This document shows, one piece after another, positions 1 to 5,947 of a DNA stretch of 7,708 bases. The stretch lies in NCBI GenBank assembly GCA_007280315.1, contig QYQC01000148.1, positions 1 through 7,708 on the forward strand, read 5' to 3'. This DNA comes from Betaproteobacteria bacterium. GTDB taxonomy: Bacteria; Pseudomonadota; Gammaproteobacteria; Burkholderiales; SG8-39. Made by a program: the position numbers and the translations under genes. The notes beneath the pieces are model-generated. The model ran no database searches, was not told the DNA's origin, and saw only the letters and a program-made list of their open reading frames with translations. How positions within the stretch are numbered: the first letter of the stretch is position 1; the number at the start of each line of letters is the position of its first letter.

Positions 1-354
1 CACTGAGGCTTCGGTACCTGACGGTATATCGAAACTCGCCGCCAGCGAAGTCGGGTTTTTCGCGATAAGGATGGAGATCGATTCCGTGCCCGGAATTTTG
101 CTTACCGCTCCAACCGGCACTACCGCCCCGTTTTCGGCGATTTCCGGTGCGCTCATCACGATGTCGTTCGAATTGATGGGTGTGCCCGCACCAAGCGCGT
201 CGAGCGCGTCCTTCACGTTTTTCGCTTCGAACGCCTTCTGGTTCCATTCGGCCGCGAAGGCGGCTTCCGGTTGCAGCATTCCGGCGGCTGCGAGCAGCGC
301 GAACACGCCTGCGCCTCCGCCCGCACGTAGTACATCCCTGCGTGATTGATCCAT
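1..354 (-). CDS. soxY: SoxY, thiosulfate-oxidation sulfur carrier (3' end outside window)
   Basis: SoxY is half of the periplasmic SoxYZ carrier, which holds sulfur intermediates on a C-terminal cysteine while the other Sox enzymes oxidise thiosulfate. The 118 codons visible begin with a twin-arginine signal (S4-R-R-D-V-L, then an alanine/leucine-rich helix) with probable cleavage after A34 (AFA). The mature part matches SoxY: an EWNQKAF start, a DALDALGA helix, then APEIAENGAVVPV and KIPGTESISILIAKNP in the immunoglobulin-like fold. The C-terminal GGCGG carrier motif, about 30-35 residues further on, lies beyond position 1 and was not seen. The ATG at 354 is supported by an AAGGAGGA ribosome site ending five bases upstream. 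The gene diverges from the NTF2-like gene across a gap with a Fur-like box. soxZ is expected further left, outside the window. Confidence 0.93.
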   Translation of the reverse strand, partial: MDQSRRDVLRAGGGAGVFALLAAAGMLQPEAAFAAEWNQKAFEAKNVKDALDALGAGTPINSNDIVMSAPEIAENGAVVPVGAVSKIPGTESISILIAKNPTSLAASFDIPSGTEASV

Positions 355-404
355 GTCTCCTCCTTGATATCCGTCTAGCCGGCCGGCTTCTGAGAACCGG
401 TGGC

Positions 405-423
405 ATTCATGATAACCATTATC
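405..423. promoter_or_regulatory. Fur-box-like palindrome upstream of soxY
   Basis: The 19 bases here match the classical Fur consensus (GATAATGATAATCATTATC) at 15 positions by eye. The core is a perfect inverted repeat, GATAA-CCA-TTATC, at 411-423. It lies 50-70 bases upstream of the soxY start, in the divergent gap. Iron- or metal-dependent control of soxY is inferred from this match only. A promoter could not be placed with confidence next to it. Confidence 0.4.
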
Positions 424-441
424 CGAATCGACGGTGATTCG
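424..441. promoter_or_regulatory. Inverted repeat CGAATC-N6-GATTCG in the soxY upstream gap
   Basis: Six-base arms CGAATC (424-429) and GATTCG (436-441) form a perfect dyad immediately beside the Fur-like box. The size and spacing fit a dimeric transcription-factor operator. No regulator can be named. The rest of the 355-599 gap holds an AT-rich stretch (about 445-480) that could carry the soxY promoter, and a weak TGGCAA-N17-TAGTAT candidate (548-576) for the rightward gene. Confidence 0.3.
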
Positions 442-599
442 AGTGTTTCTATGCGTACATTAGCTTATTTATGGAAAGAAGGAAAGCGTAGATGGCTATG
501 CACGCGCCTCGCCGTGCATGGTCGCGCTCCGGTTGAACTCCGGTCTGTGGCAAGCGCTTCCCAATTGGGCTAGTATCTGCTGCGTCCGGGAGCCGACCG

Positions 600-1049
600 T
601 TGAAGAAGACCATTTTTTCCTCGCCGCAGGACGCAGAAGCCGCGTTCTACGACGCGCTGCAGCGCGCCGATCTGGATGCCATGATGGAAGTCTGGTCCGA
701 GGATGACGAGGTGAGTTGTATCCATCCGGGCGGAGCGCGCATCACGGGTTATGAGCAGGTGCGCGAAAACTGGAGCCGGATATTCAAGTCCGGGCAACGA
801 CTGCAGGTGAACCTGTCCGATCAGGTCGTCGTTTCCGGCATGATGCTGTCACTGCATAGTCTGCACGAAAATATCCTGGCGACGGGAGCGCAGACCGCAG
901 CGGCGGTAACGCGCAGCATCGTGGTCACGACCAATGTTTATCTGCGCGCCGGCGGTGGCTGGCGTATGGTGCTGCATCACGCCTCGCATGCGCCCGCGCC
1001 GGTGATCCGTCGCGAAGTTCCGCTGGAGGCGCCCAAAGTACTGCATTGA
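600..1049 (+). CDS. NTF2/SnoaL-like fold protein
   Basis: This 149-residue protein has the length and pattern of the SnoaL-like (NTF2 fold) family: an amphipathic start ending DAMMEVWSEDDEV, the turn IHPGGARITGYEQVRENW near residues 41-60, and strands ending in WRMVLHHAS near residue 125. Family members are cone-shaped alpha+beta barrels that bind small ligands or act as small enzymes; substrate cannot be predicted. I chose the TTG at 600 because GGGAG sits seven bases upstream and the residues after it (KKTIFSSPQDAEAAFYDAL) look like a normal family start. No ATG lies nearby in frame. It precedes the phosphohexomutase by 83 bases on the same strand. A hairpin follows its stop, so the two may not be fully co-transcribed. 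Confidence 0.78.
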   Translation: MKKTIFSSPQDAEAAFYDALQRADLDAMMEVWSEDDEVSCIHPGGARITGYEQVRENWSRIFKSGQRLQVNLSDQVVVSGMMLSLHSLHENILATGAQTAAAVTRSIVVTTNVYLRAGGGWRMVLHHASHAPAPVIRREVPLEAPKVLH

Positions 1050-1056
1050 CCGGCGT

Positions 1057-1076
1057 GCCCGCGTTTTTCGCCGGGC
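1057..1076 (+). terminator. Hairpin just after the NTF2-like gene
   Basis: GCCC-GCG-TTTTT-CGC-c-GGGC folds into a seven-pair GC-rich stem with one bulged C and a five-T loop, seven bases after the stop at 1049. An alternative pairing of CCGGCG (1050-1055) with CGCCGG (1069-1074) is possible. There is no T-run after the stem, so it is a poor intrinsic terminator and may be only an attenuating or RNA-stabilising structure. Confidence 0.3.
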
Positions 1077-1097
1077 AGGCGATTCCGCTGAGGTAAT

Positions 1098-1136
1098 ATG
1101 TCGGTCCATTGTCCGGCATGGCAGAAGAGCGCATGA
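1098..1136 (+). CDS. Possible 12-codon leader peptide before the phosphohexomutase
   Basis: An ATG at 1098 follows a good ribosome site (TGAGGT, ending three to four bases before it) and opens a 12-codon frame, MSVHCPAWQKSA. Its TGA (1134-1136) overlaps the ATG of the phosphohexomutase (1133) as ATGA. The main gene has only a weak purine-rich site of its own (AGAAGAG), so translation of the leader could deliver ribosomes to it. This is inference from layout; a frame this short can arise by chance. Confidence 0.25.
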   Translation: MSVHCPAWQKSA

Positions 1137-2509
1137 ACACCGTTCCCGCAGAGATTTTCAAGGCCTACGATATCCGCGGCATCGTCGGCAGCACGCTCAC
1201 GCCGGATATCGTCACCGCCATAGGTCAGGCGCTGGGCGCGGAAGCGCGCGCGCGCGCGCAAACCGCAGTCGCCATCGGCCGCGACGGCAGATTGTCCGGC
1301 CCCGAGCTATGCCGCGCACTGGCACGGGGCCTGCAGGCTGCGGGAATCGATGTCATCGACATCGGCATGGCCGCCACGCCGATCGGCTATTTTGCCGCGC
1401 ATCATCTGGGCTGCGGCAGCGTGGTCATGGTCACCGGCAGCCACAACCCGCCCGATTACAACGGCCTGAAGATGGTGCTTGGCGGCGTTACGCTGGCAGG
1501 CGCGGACATCCAGCGTCTGCGCGCGCGCATCGTGGGCGGCGACCTGACGCGGGGTTCGGGCGCCTACGCGACTGCCGATGTGCGCGAAGCGTACCTGGCG
1601 CGCGTCGCATCCGATGCCAGGCTTGCGCGGCCGATGAAAATTGTCATCGACTGCGGCAACGGCGTCGCCGGCGCCACCGCGCCCGAGCTGTTCCGCCGTC
1701 TCGGCTGCGAGGTGACACCGCTTTATTGCGAAGTTGACGGCACCTTTCCCAATCACCATCCGGATCCGTCCAAACCGGAAAACCTGCAGGAGCTGATCGC
1801 GGCGGTGCGCGACTCCGACGCGGAACTGGGCCTGGCGTTTGACGGCGACGGTGATCGCCTCGGCGTGGTAACGAAGCGCGGCAACATCATCTATCCGGAC
1901 CGTCAGCTGATGCTGTTCGCCGACGACGTGCTCAAGCGTAATCCCGGCGCGGAGATCATCTACGACGTCAAATGCACGCGCCGCCTCGCCTCCTGGATTA
2001 CCGAGCGCGGCGGCAAGCCGCTGATGTGGAAGACCGGGCATTCGCTGGTCAAGGCGAAAATGAAGGAACGCCATTCGCCCCTGGCGGGGGAGATGAGCGG
2101 GCATATCTTTTTCGGTGAGCGATGGTATGGTTTCGACGACGCGCAATACGTGGGCGCGCGGCTGCTGGAAATCTTGAGCCGCTTCCCCGATCCGGATGCG
2201 GTGCTCGACGCGCTGCCAGACTCGATCAACACGCCCGAACTCAACTGGAAGCTGGCCGAGGGCGAGCCGCACCGGCTGATCGAAGCGCTGCAGCAAAGCG
2301 CACGCTTTCCCGGTGCGCGCGAAATCATCAAGCTCGACGGCCTGCGCGTGGAATACGCCGACGGTTTCGGCCTGGCGCGTGCATCCAACACCACGCCCGT
2401 GATCGTGCTGCGCTTCGAAGGCGACACGCAGGCGGCAATTGCGCGTATTCAGGCGGAGTTTCGCGCGGTGCTGCAGTCTGCCAAGCCCGGCGCAGAACTG
2501 CCTTTCTGA
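1133..2509 (+). CDS. algC: Phosphomannomutase/phosphoglucomutase
   Basis: This enzyme interconverts hexose 6-phosphates and 1-phosphates (mannose and/or glucose), feeding nucleotide sugars for exopolysaccharide, lipopolysaccharide and storage glucan. The 458 residues match the four-domain alpha-D-phosphohexomutase family: the catalytic phosphoserine loop TGSHNP (S103), the metal-binding loop DGDGDR (residues 237-242), the sugar-recognition loop GEMSGH (319-324), and the C-terminal phosphate-binding loop RASNTTP (416-422). The N-terminal FKAYDIRGIVG is typical of AlgC/ManB. I start at ATG 1133 because homologues begin a few residues before FKAYDIRG; in-frame TTG 1109 and ATG 1118 are alternatives with no better ribosome site. 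A (GC)8 run lies at 1244-1259. Mannose versus glucose preference cannot be read from sequence. The next gene starts 30 bases after the stop. Confidence 0.93.
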   Translation: MNTVPAEIFKAYDIRGIVGSTLTPDIVTAIGQALGAEARARAQTAVAIGRDGRLSGPELCRALARGLQAAGIDVIDIGMAATPIGYFAAHHLGCGSVVMVTGSHNPPDYNGLKMVLGGVTLAGADIQRLRARIVGGDLTRGSGAYATADVREAYLARVASDARLARPMKIVIDCGNGVAGATAPELFRRLGCEVTPLYCEVDGTFPNHHPDPSKPENLQELIAAVRDSDAELGLAFDGDGDRLGVVTKRGNIIYPDRQLMLFADDVLKRNPGAEIIYDVKCTRRLASWITERGGKPLMWKTGHSLVKAKMKERHSPLAGEMSGHIFFGERWYGFDDAQYVGARLLEILSRFPDPDAVLDALPDSINTPELNWKLAEGEPHRLIEALQQSARFPGAREIIKLDGLRVEYADGFGLARASNTTPVIVLRFEGDTQAAIARIQAEFRAVLQSAKPGAELPF

Positions 2510-2539
2510 TCGAACTCGTTCACCGCGGAGGCTTCTGCC

Positions 2540-3067
2540 ATGGCTCGCGTCGCATTCATTGAGGAACAAGACCATCCCGAGCTCGTGCCGCTGATCGCGC
2601 GCATCAAGGCCGAGCGCGGCAAGGTAATCGACCTGTACAAGGTGCTGCTCAATAGTCCGGCTGTGATGGAAGGCTGGCTCGCCTTTTTCACCGCGATCCG
2701 GCAGAAGTCCAAACTCGGCGGCCGCTTTCGCGAGCTTGCGATTCTGCGCGTGGCCATAGTCAACCGCGCCGAATTCGAATATCAGGCGCACCTGCCGTTT
2801 GCGCTGGAGGAAGGTGTTAGAGCCGAGCAGATTGCTGCACTCGAAACCTGGCAGATCGCGTCCGTGTTCGACGCGGCCGAGCGCGCCGTGCTCGCCTATA
2901 GCGACAGCATGACCAGGGAGATTCAGGTTCCCGACGCGCTGTTTGCACAGGTGCAACAGCACTTCGATGCGCAGGAACTGGTGGAATTGACCGCCACCAT
3001 CGCCGGCTACAATCTGGTTTCGCGGTTTCTCGAAGCGATGCAGGTGCACCCGCAGCGTCCGGGCTGA
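2540..3067 (+). CDS. Carboxymuconolactone decarboxylase-family protein (AhpD-like fold)
   Basis: This 175-residue all-helical protein carries the family core RELAILRVAIVNRAEFEYQAH (residues 64-84), with conserved E65, E80 and H84. The AhpD peroxidase CxxC pair is absent, since alanine and glutamate stand where the cysteines would be. That argues against alkylhydroperoxidase activity and leaves a decarboxylase-like or unknown role. A second half (AERAVLAYSDSMTRE, then ELVELTATIAGYNLVSRFLEA) fits the family's C-terminal helices. The ATG has a strong GCGGAGG site eight bases upstream. It lies 30 bases after the phosphohexomutase, so shared transcription is likely, though no functional link is obvious. 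Its 3' end faces the DUF3237 gene across 19 bases with no clear terminator. Confidence 0.85.
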   Translation: MARVAFIEEQDHPELVPLIARIKAERGKVIDLYKVLLNSPAVMEGWLAFFTAIRQKSKLGGRFRELAILRVAIVNRAEFEYQAHLPFALEEGVRAEQIAALETWQIASVFDAAERAVLAYSDSMTREIQVPDALFAQVQQHFDAQELVELTATIAGYNLVSRFLEAMQVHPQRPG

Positions 3068-3086
3068 GGGCGTCGATGCGATCTGG

Positions 3087-3572
3087 CTAGGTAACCTCGT
3101 AGGCGGTAATGATCACCGCGTCCGCGCGTCGTTCGCCCACGGCTACAGCGATGATCCCGTTTAACCATGCATATCCGGGCGCGCCGGTCTCGAACACCGG
3201 CGTGGTGCGGAAATAGTATTCAGCGGGATCGACCGCTTCGCCCGCGCCGAGTCGGCGCATCACTTCCGCCGGTCCGTGGCGCAAGCCCCGGTTGGTAATG
3301 CTGATCAGCGCGCCGTCGTCGGTTTCCAGGGTATAGCGCGCCTCCACCTCGAGGATGCCGTCGGATCGAACGATCTGCCAGTCGGCGCCGCCCGGCAGAA
3401 CGCGCCCTGACATTCTCGCGCCCGAGAACGCGCCGCCCAGAATTTTGACTATGCGCCTGCGGCCGCCGGGGGTCTGGCCCAGATCCAGCGGCACCGCAAT
3501 GTCGATCCTCGATGTGTAAAGCGGCTTCAGGCCGGGGATCACCGAAACCGTTGGCAATGTCCTGCTATCCAT
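3087..3572 (-). CDS. DUF3237 family protein
   Basis: The 161-residue sequence matches the DUF3237 family throughout: GGRRRIVKILGGAFSG (36-51), VLPGGADWQIVRSDGILEVEARY (58-80), then YYFRTTPVFETGAPGYAWLNG (120-140) and a C-terminal YEV. The family is a small beta-barrel-type protein of unknown function with no signal peptide here. I chose ATG 3572 over an upstream TTG at 3593 because AAGGTGG lies directly before it at 3576-3582, inside what would otherwise be coding. It sits 66 bases after the TonB-like gene on the same strand and may be the last gene of that run. No function is claimed. Confidence 0.85.
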   Translation of the reverse strand: MDSRTLPTVSVIPGLKPLYTSRIDIAVPLDLGQTPGGRRRIVKILGGAFSGARMSGRVLPGGADWQIVRSDGILEVEARYTLETDDGALISITNRGLRHGPAEVMRRLGAGEAVDPAEYYFRTTPVFETGAPGYAWLNGIIAVAVGERRADAVIITAYEVT

Positions 3573-3638
3573 TCCCCACCTTAACGCATTCAACGGGCGT
3601 GTTTGCGCTGCAATCGCACCGTACGCGCGCCGCCGGGA

Positions 3639-4355
3639 TTACCATCTGCATCCGCTGCCGGTGACGGCATCCCGGACCAGGAACGGGATGGCGAACAGCC
3701 CGGCGCCGGCGTACGCAGTGCGGCAGTCGGAATGCGCGGACCGGGCGATTGCGCGGCTCAAGGGTGTTTCGCGCTCGACCACCGGAGGATTCTGAAGAAC
3801 GAGCGGTGGCGCGATATTCCGGCCCTGGACCCGGCCTTGGCTTCGGTTGCGCTCCGTCTGTCTGGCGATGTCTCTGGCCGCATCCATGTCTATCGCCGAC
3901 GATGGCTCGATCACGGCCCCGCTGTCGCCAGCTTCAGTTGGAAAAAATGGAACTGTGATATGGGAAGGAATCGGACCGGACTCTTCGACTCGATCAAACT
4001 GTGCCGCCGGATTTTTCCTCGCGATCGGCGCGTTGACCAAGGATTGCCTTTTCACATTCGTGTCCTGATCGACACCGACGGAGACCGATTGCGGTGCGCG
4101 CATGGTCACATCAAGATGGCGCGACCAGGGCGAAGTCGGCGGCACCTGGTCGCCGGCGGAGTTCCACGGGTTATACACGGTAAGCAATGTCACATGCAGC
4201 AAGAAGGAGACACAAATAGCGGTTGCGAGTTGACGATTGCCTGCGGCGCGCTTCGGCATCATTGCGCATGGCAGGGAGACGGGCGCTTCGGCGCCGCCGC
4301 TTCGCCCCCCGACGAGACCGTACTCCGTCAGCATTTGGCCGCTTTCGCTTTTCAT
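3639..4355 (-). CDS. TonB-like single-span membrane protein without a TonB C-terminal domain
   Basis: The 238-residue frame has a basic, mostly cytoplasmic start, one membrane helix (about residues 43-62, LATAICVSFLLHVTLLTVY) and a long hydrophilic, proline-containing tail that should lie in the periplasm. The helix has the S-x3-H pattern (S50, H54) found in TonB transmembrane segments, where it contacts ExbB/ExbD. The tail ends in SRAIARSAHSDC...AIPFLVRDAVTGSGC, with two cysteines that could pair, and lacks the TonB receptor-binding domain. I take the start at 4355, where ATGA overlaps the GNAT stop; ATG 4364 is an alternative. No good ribosome site is present, so translational coupling is likely. 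Possible role: an energy-transducer accessory or envelope protein. The opposite strand is open across the same stretch but shows no protein-like pattern. Confidence 0.68.
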   Translation of the reverse strand: MKSESGQMLTEYGLVGGRSGGAEAPVSLPCAMMPKRAAGNRQLATAICVSFLLHVTLLTVYNPWNSAGDQVPPTSPWSRHLDVTMRAPQSVSVGVDQDTNVKRQSLVNAPIARKNPAAQFDRVEESGPIPSHITVPFFPTEAGDSGAVIEPSSAIDMDAARDIARQTERNRSQGRVQGRNIAPPLVLQNPPVVERETPLSRAIARSAHSDCRTAYAGAGLFAIPFLVRDAVTGSGCRW

Positions 4356-4894
4356 CGCTTGCATTCTAACGCCGAAAATCCGGGCGCCGCGTCGTCGGAC
4401 GGCTGGCTTTCACTGCGGATATAAAGAAACGCGGGATGGCCGAAGGCGGGCTCCGTGCTTCGCTCTGCGACGAAACCCAGCGATTCGTACAATTTTCTGG
4501 CTGGACCCATGAGCGCACTGGTTTGAAGCGCGAAGACACTGGCGCCGGCGGACCGCGCCGCCGACATGCAGTGGCGCATGAGATCCTTCCCAACGCCACG
4601 CCGGGTGTAATCAGGATCTACGCCCAGCAATTGAACGTGCGCCCAGCTTTCATGAAAAAGGTGATGCTCGATCGAACGCGGCGCGAAGAAAGCTACACAT
4701 CCGCTTAGGCGACCGCCTGACTCCGCGACGAACCAGGTTCCCTTCTCACCGTACTGACCTACCATTTTCGAAATGGCACTGCAAAAGTTCAGCGCGTATT
4801 CCGGATTCATTGCGTCCAGCACCGGCGCGTAGGCTCGACGCAGCAGGGCTTCTAGGTCAGGGAAATCGTCGGGGTAAGCGGAGCGGATCGGCAT
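4352..4894 (-). CDS. GNAT-family N-acetyltransferase
   Basis: GNAT proteins move an acetyl group from acetyl-CoA to an amine on a small molecule or protein. The 180 residues show the fold in order: an N-terminal IRSAYPDDFPDLEALLRRAY, the strand VAESGGRLSGCVAFF (56-70), motif A with HVQLLGVDPDYTRRGVGKDLMRHC (86-109) whose R-R-G-V-G loop binds the CoA pyrophosphate, and motif B ARKLYESLGFV near residue 131. The acceptor substrate cannot be told. The start at 4894 has no recognisable ribosome site. Sixteen bases upstream lies the stop of an apparent gene remnant cut off by the integron end, so this gene may once have been translated as part of a longer operon. Its TGA overlaps the next gene's ATG. 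Confidence 0.87.
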   Translation of the reverse strand: MPIRSAYPDDFPDLEALLRRAYAPVLDAMNPEYALNFCSAISKMVGQYGEKGTWFVAESGGRLSGCVAFFAPRSIEHHLFHESWAHVQLLGVDPDYTRRGVGKDLMRHCMSAARSAGASVFALQTSALMGPARKLYESLGFVAERSTEPAFGHPAFLYIRSESQPSDDAAPGFSALECKR

Positions 4895-4910
4895 GTGAAA
4901 AAAGTGATGT

Positions 4911-4988
4911 TCAAGGTGGCGCGGCCGTCATGAACGTGGAAAAGGTCGCCCAGTCCTCCTCGATCCACGGTGCGTAACCGAGGCTAAC
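4911..4988 (-). pseudogene. Apparent 3' remnant of a chromosomal gene at the integron boundary
   Basis: Reading from the GTT of the last attC (4986-4988) there are 25 open codons ending in TGA at 4911-4913. The residues (LGYAPWIEEDW..., then ATFSTFMTA) look like the acidic, aromatic C-terminus of a real protein. The stop lies 16 bases before the GNAT start, normal operon spacing. Upstream in the same frame a TGA occurs six bases before the GTT, inside attC, so no intact gene remains. I read this as the tail of a gene whose body was displaced by the integron. The fragment is too short to assign a family and could be chance. Confidence 0.3.
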
Positions 4989-5045
4989 GTATCAGGTTTA
5001 CCGGTGGCCCGCTTGCGGGACGTGCGGTTGAACGCCAGGTTAGGG
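4982..5045 (-). other. attC site (64 bases) after the PLDc_N-like gene
   Basis: On the minus strand R'' is CCCTAAC (5039-5045) and R' is GTTAGCC (4982-4988). L'' GTTCAACCG pairs with L' CGGTAAAC, leaving one extrahelical base, and the centre folds as CCCGC-AA-GCGGG. R'' departs from RYYYAAC at its first base. This is the last recognisable attC, and unrelated chromosome follows it. Confidence 0.8.
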
Positions 5046-5129
5046 CGCGCGATGCCATGCTCGTCATTTAGTACAGGCTCACTCGCGGCTCCCGGCAGTA
5101 CGCCTTGCGGCCAAATGCAGCCTGGCACG

Positions 5130-5318
5130 CTAGACCCCGCGATCACGCGGTCCAAGGAAGAACCAGAGGAGCAAGCCCAGCACGGGCAGCAGCACCACTG
5201 CGATTATCCAAATCAGCTTCTTTTCGTTCGAAGCAGAACTTTGGAAAATATTGATAATTGCCCAGATATCTCCGATAAGTATCAGGAGGCCCAAGACGCC
5301 GCTGTTTCCGAAGTTCAT
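5130..5318 (-). CDS. PLDc_N-like small membrane protein
   Basis: This 62-residue protein has two membrane helices (about 8-25 and 35-55) joined by a short SSASNEKK loop. The pattern KKLIWIIAVVLLPVLGLLLWFFLG is the signature of the phospholipase D nuclease N-terminal (PLDc_N) domain, found both fused to cardiolipin synthases and as stand-alone proteins like this one. No phospholipase catalytic domain (HKD) is present, so enzymatic activity is not expected; the role is unknown. The ATG at 5318 has AAGGA about eight bases upstream. It is followed after 84 bases by an attC. No intact attC separates it from the glycosylase gene on its 5' side, 101 bases away. Confidence 0.8.
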   Translation of the reverse strand: MNFGNSGVLGLLILIGDIWAIINIFQSSASNEKKLIWIIAVVLLPVLGLLLWFFLGPRDRGV

Positions 5319-5364
5319 AATTTTGGTTCCTTCCCAGTTCGGTTGGGCCGCCAATCCCTGACTC

Positions 5365-5414
5365 CCGCACAGGCTTTCGCGCTCGTGCGGTGCTGCCGGC
5401 CCGTCCGCAGCACC
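5365..5414. repeat. Two abutting stem-loops between the glycosylase and PLDc_N genes
   Basis: GGTGCTGC (5389-5396) pairs perfectly with GCAGCACC (5407-5414) over a ten-base loop, and CCGCAC (5365-5370) pairs with GTGCGG (5385-5390). The stems share two bases, so they are alternatives or stacked. They start six bases after the glycosylase stop (minus strand). There is no T-run, so intrinsic termination is doubtful. They may be what is left of a decayed attC. Confidence 0.45.
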
Positions 5415-5419
5415 TAGCG

Positions 5420-5860
5420 TCAGACGCCGCCACGCTGGCGCTCCCATGACTCTACCCCCCCACGCTTGATGCTGAACAGCGGATGTGATTCCGGCGAGGC
5501 CACGCTGCGCCACCTGCGATGGAGAGATGGATTTCGCGCCCTCAATTTGAGCATCAAATGATGCCACTCGTAGTCGAGCTGTCCCGCTGTGCTTTCAATC
5601 TGCGGGTTCGTCCGAACCGGTCCAACCTTTCGGCGGTTGAAGGAGTACCCGCGTGATTCGGCCTCCACAAGAACGTATCGGAGGTAGGCGTTGATCGCGG
5701 ACCTCGGAGTGGCGTGTTCCTGGAACCGAAGGAGCTGAGGGTGATGGCGATAGCCTGTGGTCTCGCCTCTAAGGACCGCGCGAGCCAGAAGCGCTTCACG
5801 CCACAAGGCAACCAGGCCCTGCGGATCCAGATACTTCGGGTGGATTGTCCAGATTCGCAT
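5420..5860 (-). CDS. Pyrimidine dimer DNA glycosylase (endonuclease V family)
   Basis: The 146-residue protein matches the T4 endonuclease V / Pyr_excise family, which flips out UV photoproducts, cuts the glycosidic bond and nicks the abasic site. Visible family blocks are MRIWTIHPKYLD (1-12), GLVALWREALLA (15-26) whose E22 lies where the catalytic glutamate is expected, GYRHHPQLLRF (36-46), YEWHHLMLKLRARNP near residue 100, and HPLF...VESWE near the end. The start at 5860 lies 12 bases past the attC and has no clear ribosome site; no better in-frame start is seen. Cassettes of this kind carry little leader, so it may depend on upstream translation or be weakly expressed. Confidence in the family is high; activity is inferred. 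Confidence 0.88.
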   Translation of the reverse strand: MRIWTIHPKYLDPQGLVALWREALLARAVLRGETTGYRHHPQLLRFQEHATPRSAINAYLRYVLVEAESRGYSFNRRKVGPVRTNPQIESTAGQLDYEWHHLMLKLRARNPSLHRRWRSVASPESHPLFSIKRGGVESWERQRGGV

Positions 5861-5872
5861 GCTAGCAGTGGC

Positions 5873-5931
5873 GTTTAACGTTGGGGCGAACTGGCACGGC
5901 GTGGCAACTCCGATTGCGCGAGGTGTTGGAT
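5873..5931 (-). other. attC site (59 bases) after tspO
   Basis: R'' is ATCCAAC (5925-5931) and R' is GTTAAAC (5873-5879), both fitting RYYYAAC/GTTRRRY. Five-base spacers lead to L'' GCGCAATCGG and L' CCAGTTCGCC, which pair at seven of nine positions with one extrahelical C. It begins 16 bases past the tspO stop (5948). Confidence 0.78.
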
Positions 5932-5947
5932 CGCATTCTGGCGGAGG

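Noticed and set aside
1307..3049. 580-codon open frame on the minus strand, antisense to the phosphohexomutase and decarboxylase-family genes
   Set aside because: It is the shadow of two clearly recognised genes in GC-rich DNA, spans their boundary, and its translation shows no domain and an excess of histidine and arginine.
3603..4424. 273-codon open frame on the plus strand opposite the TonB-like gene
   Set aside because: Low-complexity Arg/Gly-rich translation; the minus strand has a membrane helix, a TonB-type motif and a start coupled to GNAT.
4928..5155. 75-codon minus-strand open frame
   Set aside because: It is the translation of the attC site and runs through the end of the PLDc_N gene; no domain is seen.
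5342..5348. GCCCAAC (minus strand) as an attC R'' before the PLDc_N gene
   Set aside because: No GTT partner or pairable L arms occur downstream before the gene begins.
5389..5414. Intrinsic terminator after the glycosylase gene
   Set aside because: The stem is strong but no T-run follows on the minus strand, so I list it only as a stem-loop.
5004..5417. 137-codon plus-strand open frame
   Set aside because: It overlaps an attC, the PLDc_N gene and the stem-loop spacer on the wrong strand, with no protein-like pattern.
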